Part shown: piece by piece, positions 6,307 to 7,481 of the stretch | Position numbering within the stretch: the stretch's first letter is position 1 | Layout of the letters: the number at the start of each line of letters is the position of its first letter | Assembly (NCBI GenBank): GCA_022564135.1 | Contig: JADFLZ010000100.1 | Span: 1 to 7,481 of the forward strand | Reading direction: 5' to 3' | Length of the DNA: 7,481 nt | Origin: Candidatus Zixiibacteriota bacterium | Lineage (GTDB): Bacteria; Zixibacteria; MSB-5A5; GN15; FEB-12 | Program-made: the position numbers and the translations under genes | Notes under the pieces: generated by a model | Told to the model about the DNA's origin: nothing | The model's database searches: none | Seen by the model: only the letters and a program-made list of their open reading frames with translations

Positions 6307-6313
6307 AAAAGTC

Positions 6314-7481
6314 ATGTTTAGGCAGGTATTGTTAGCAAAAGTTCAACAGGGACGTCGCAAATCGTCAAAATTTTGGTTTTGTTTTCTTTTCGTCACTATT
6401 TTCTTATTTTCTGTTCCGCTATTGACGCAGGCTCAGGACCCGGGAATTCGGGACACAGTCAGAATAGAAGTAGATTCGCTGATAGTAGGGCAGTCTCGGC
6501 CATTGAGGCTTACTATTGTTAATGATGATTACATTAAACTTTTGGCGATACCCTTAGTGTTCTCTGAAGTGAATTCCGGTTTCGCTCTTTTTGATTCTGT
6601 CGTATTTGTAAACAGAATGGGGGATCCTTCTGTCTTGAATGCGCGAATCATATTTAATAGGGAAATAAATGGCATTTCTCCTGACAGTCTACAAATCGCT
6701 GCTTTCAAAGTCACCGGCAATACGTTAGCTCCTGGAAATTCGGAAGTAGCACTGATTTATATGACCGGATTGTCGCCAGGAACAATGTCGGTTGATAGCG
6801 GCACACTTGGACCAACTAGCCTGGAATTCCTCATTGAAGGAACCGAGCCGTTTGAAATTTTAAGAACAACACCAGAATTCTCTGTTCAGCAAATCAGAGT
6901 AGTGGAAGGGACAGCATTACCGGAGCTTTCTGTGAGTGAACGAATCGTAAGGGATTTGGCAGGAAATAATTTTTCGCTCAATATAGAAGTACAATCACCC
7001 GAAGGCTTTCCTGTAACGGCAAGCATTGAAAGTTTTGCACGTTACGATGACAATACTAGTGAACCGACAAACGTTCCGACGTTTTATTATAAGGGTACTG
7101 GGGGACTCTATGGGTTTGACTGGAACAGCACTGTAGACGATTATGGAATTTGGCGGGCTGTTTTTTCCGGGTGCGATTCCCTCGGTATTTGTGTTGAGTC
7201 GGAAGCGGTTATTCAGTTAGTTCAAGACGTAACATACTTGACTTCGTTTGGACTAACTGAAAGCGTTGTTAGCGACGATCCTTTTGCGATGAGGTATGGA
7301 AATTTTGATGCTGACCCTGAGCCTGAAATTGTTACAGGAAGTATAGGACTTTTAAATACAGACGTGTTTTCAATCTATGACTTTAATAGCGAAGGGTATT
7401 TCGACCAGGTATTTACAAGTAGTGCCGCGCCGCTCATGCCAAGAAGGGGATTAGAAGTTGCATACATTAATTCTGACAATA
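6314..7481 (+). CDS. Secreted multidomain protein, Ig-like and FG-GAP type (3' partial)
   Basis: Open for 389 codons to the window edge, with no stop, so the gene continues to the right. The start is fixed by GGAGGG. An N-terminal Sec signal peptide is clear: a basic region with RR and K up to K19, a hydrophobic core FWFCFLFVTIFLFSVPLL (20-37), and probable cleavage after T-Q-A40. Residues about 50-185 look like a beta-sandwich of cohesin-like style (LRLTIVNDDYIKLLAIPLVF, then FDSVVFV). Residues about 197-305 resemble an Ig/cadherin-like fold, with LNIEVQSPEGFPV early and GLYGFDWNSTVDDYGIWRAVF late. From about 329, YGNFDADPEPEIVTG matches the FG-GAP/VCBS calcium-loop pattern, normally seen as several propeller blades, of which only the first is visible. 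The protein is probably exported to the periplasm or cell surface for adhesion or matrix binding; that role is inferred. Base use looks more A+T-rich than in the signalling genes. The family is not recognised by name. Confidence 0.88.
   Translation, partial: MFRQVLLAKVQQGRRKSSKFWFCFLFVTIFLFSVPLLTQAQDPGIRDTVRIEVDSLIVGQSRPLRLTIVNDDYIKLLAIPLVFSEVNSGFALFDSVVFVNRMGDPSVLNARIIFNREINGISPDSLQIAAFKVTGNTLAPGNSEVALIYMTGLSPGTMSVDSGTLGPTSLEFLIEGTEPFEILRTTPEFSVQQIRVVEGTALPELSVSERIVRDLAGNNFSLNIEVQSPEGFPVTASIESFARYDDNTSEPTNVPTFYYKGTGGLYGFDWNSTVDDYGIWRAVFSGCDSLGICVESEAVIQLVQDVTYLTSFGLTESVVSDDPFAMRYGNFDADPEPEIVTGSIGLLNTDVFSIYDFNSEGYFDQVFTSSAAPLMPRRGLEVAYINSDN

Larger units (their letters stand above)
5974..6313. 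other. Divergent intergenic region, about 340 bases
   Basis: This region lies between the antiporter gene (-) and the secreted-protein gene (+). From left to right it holds the start-less in-frame extension of the antiporter (5974-6039), an A-rich stretch (6060-6080), a short repeat (6096-6119), a GC hairpin (6126-6149), a possible 18-codon ORF with an AGGAG site (6168-6224), and the promoter, palindrome and ribosome site of the secreted-protein gene (6243-6306). For the - strand I see only a weak promoter candidate near 6042-6085. No tRNA or other RNA gene is recognisable. Confidence 0.6.

Noticed and set aside
1..7481. CRISPR array, tRNA, rRNA or transposase
   Set aside because: No spaced direct repeats, no cloverleaf or rRNA motifs, and no transposase-like frame were found on either strand.

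Overview
The window looks like part of a chromosome from an uncultivated, metagenome-type Gram-negative bacterium of moderate G+C. Two things suggest this. One is the secreted protein at the right end, which has adhesion-like folds and an FG-GAP-type repeat, a style I associate with candidate phyla such as Zixibacteria. The other is a short intergenic repeat of a kind I remember from many environmental genomes. The phylum is a weak inference from protein style, not a sequence match.

Left part (1-4810, + strand): three consecutive signalling genes. A GAF-domain histidine kinase, cut by the left window edge, is followed after 5 bases by an unusual kinase with an N-terminal receiver (REC-GAF-GAF-like-HisKA-HATPase). 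After a 105-base gap comes a complete NtrC-type sigma-54 activator (REC-AAA+-Fis HTH). Together they read as a multi-component phosphorelay. The first kinase has the motif associated with phosphatase activity, the second lacks it, and there are two receivers: one on a kinase and one on a DNA-binding activator. No good sigma-54 promoter is visible in the window, so the regulon lies elsewhere.

Middle part (4811-6042, - strand): a convergent short hairpin separates the activator from a CPA2-type cation:proton antiporter gene. That gene is broken into two reading frames at a run of six T in the coding strand. The break lies exactly on a T TTT TTG heptamer in the phase used for -1 ribosomal frameshifting. 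The 5' end also lacks a normal start codon for its first membrane helix, and the usual acidic ion-site pair appears to be replaced by Ser-Asn. This is either a decaying gene, a sequence error, or a recoded gene.

Right part (5974-7481): a divergent, gene-poor intergenic region of about 340 bases. It holds a short widespread-type repeat, a hairpin-forming remnant, a very small possible ORF, and a convincing sigma-70-like promoter followed by an 8-bp palindrome and a strong ribosome binding site. These precede a secreted multidomain protein that runs off the right edge. It is open for 389 codons with no stop in the window.
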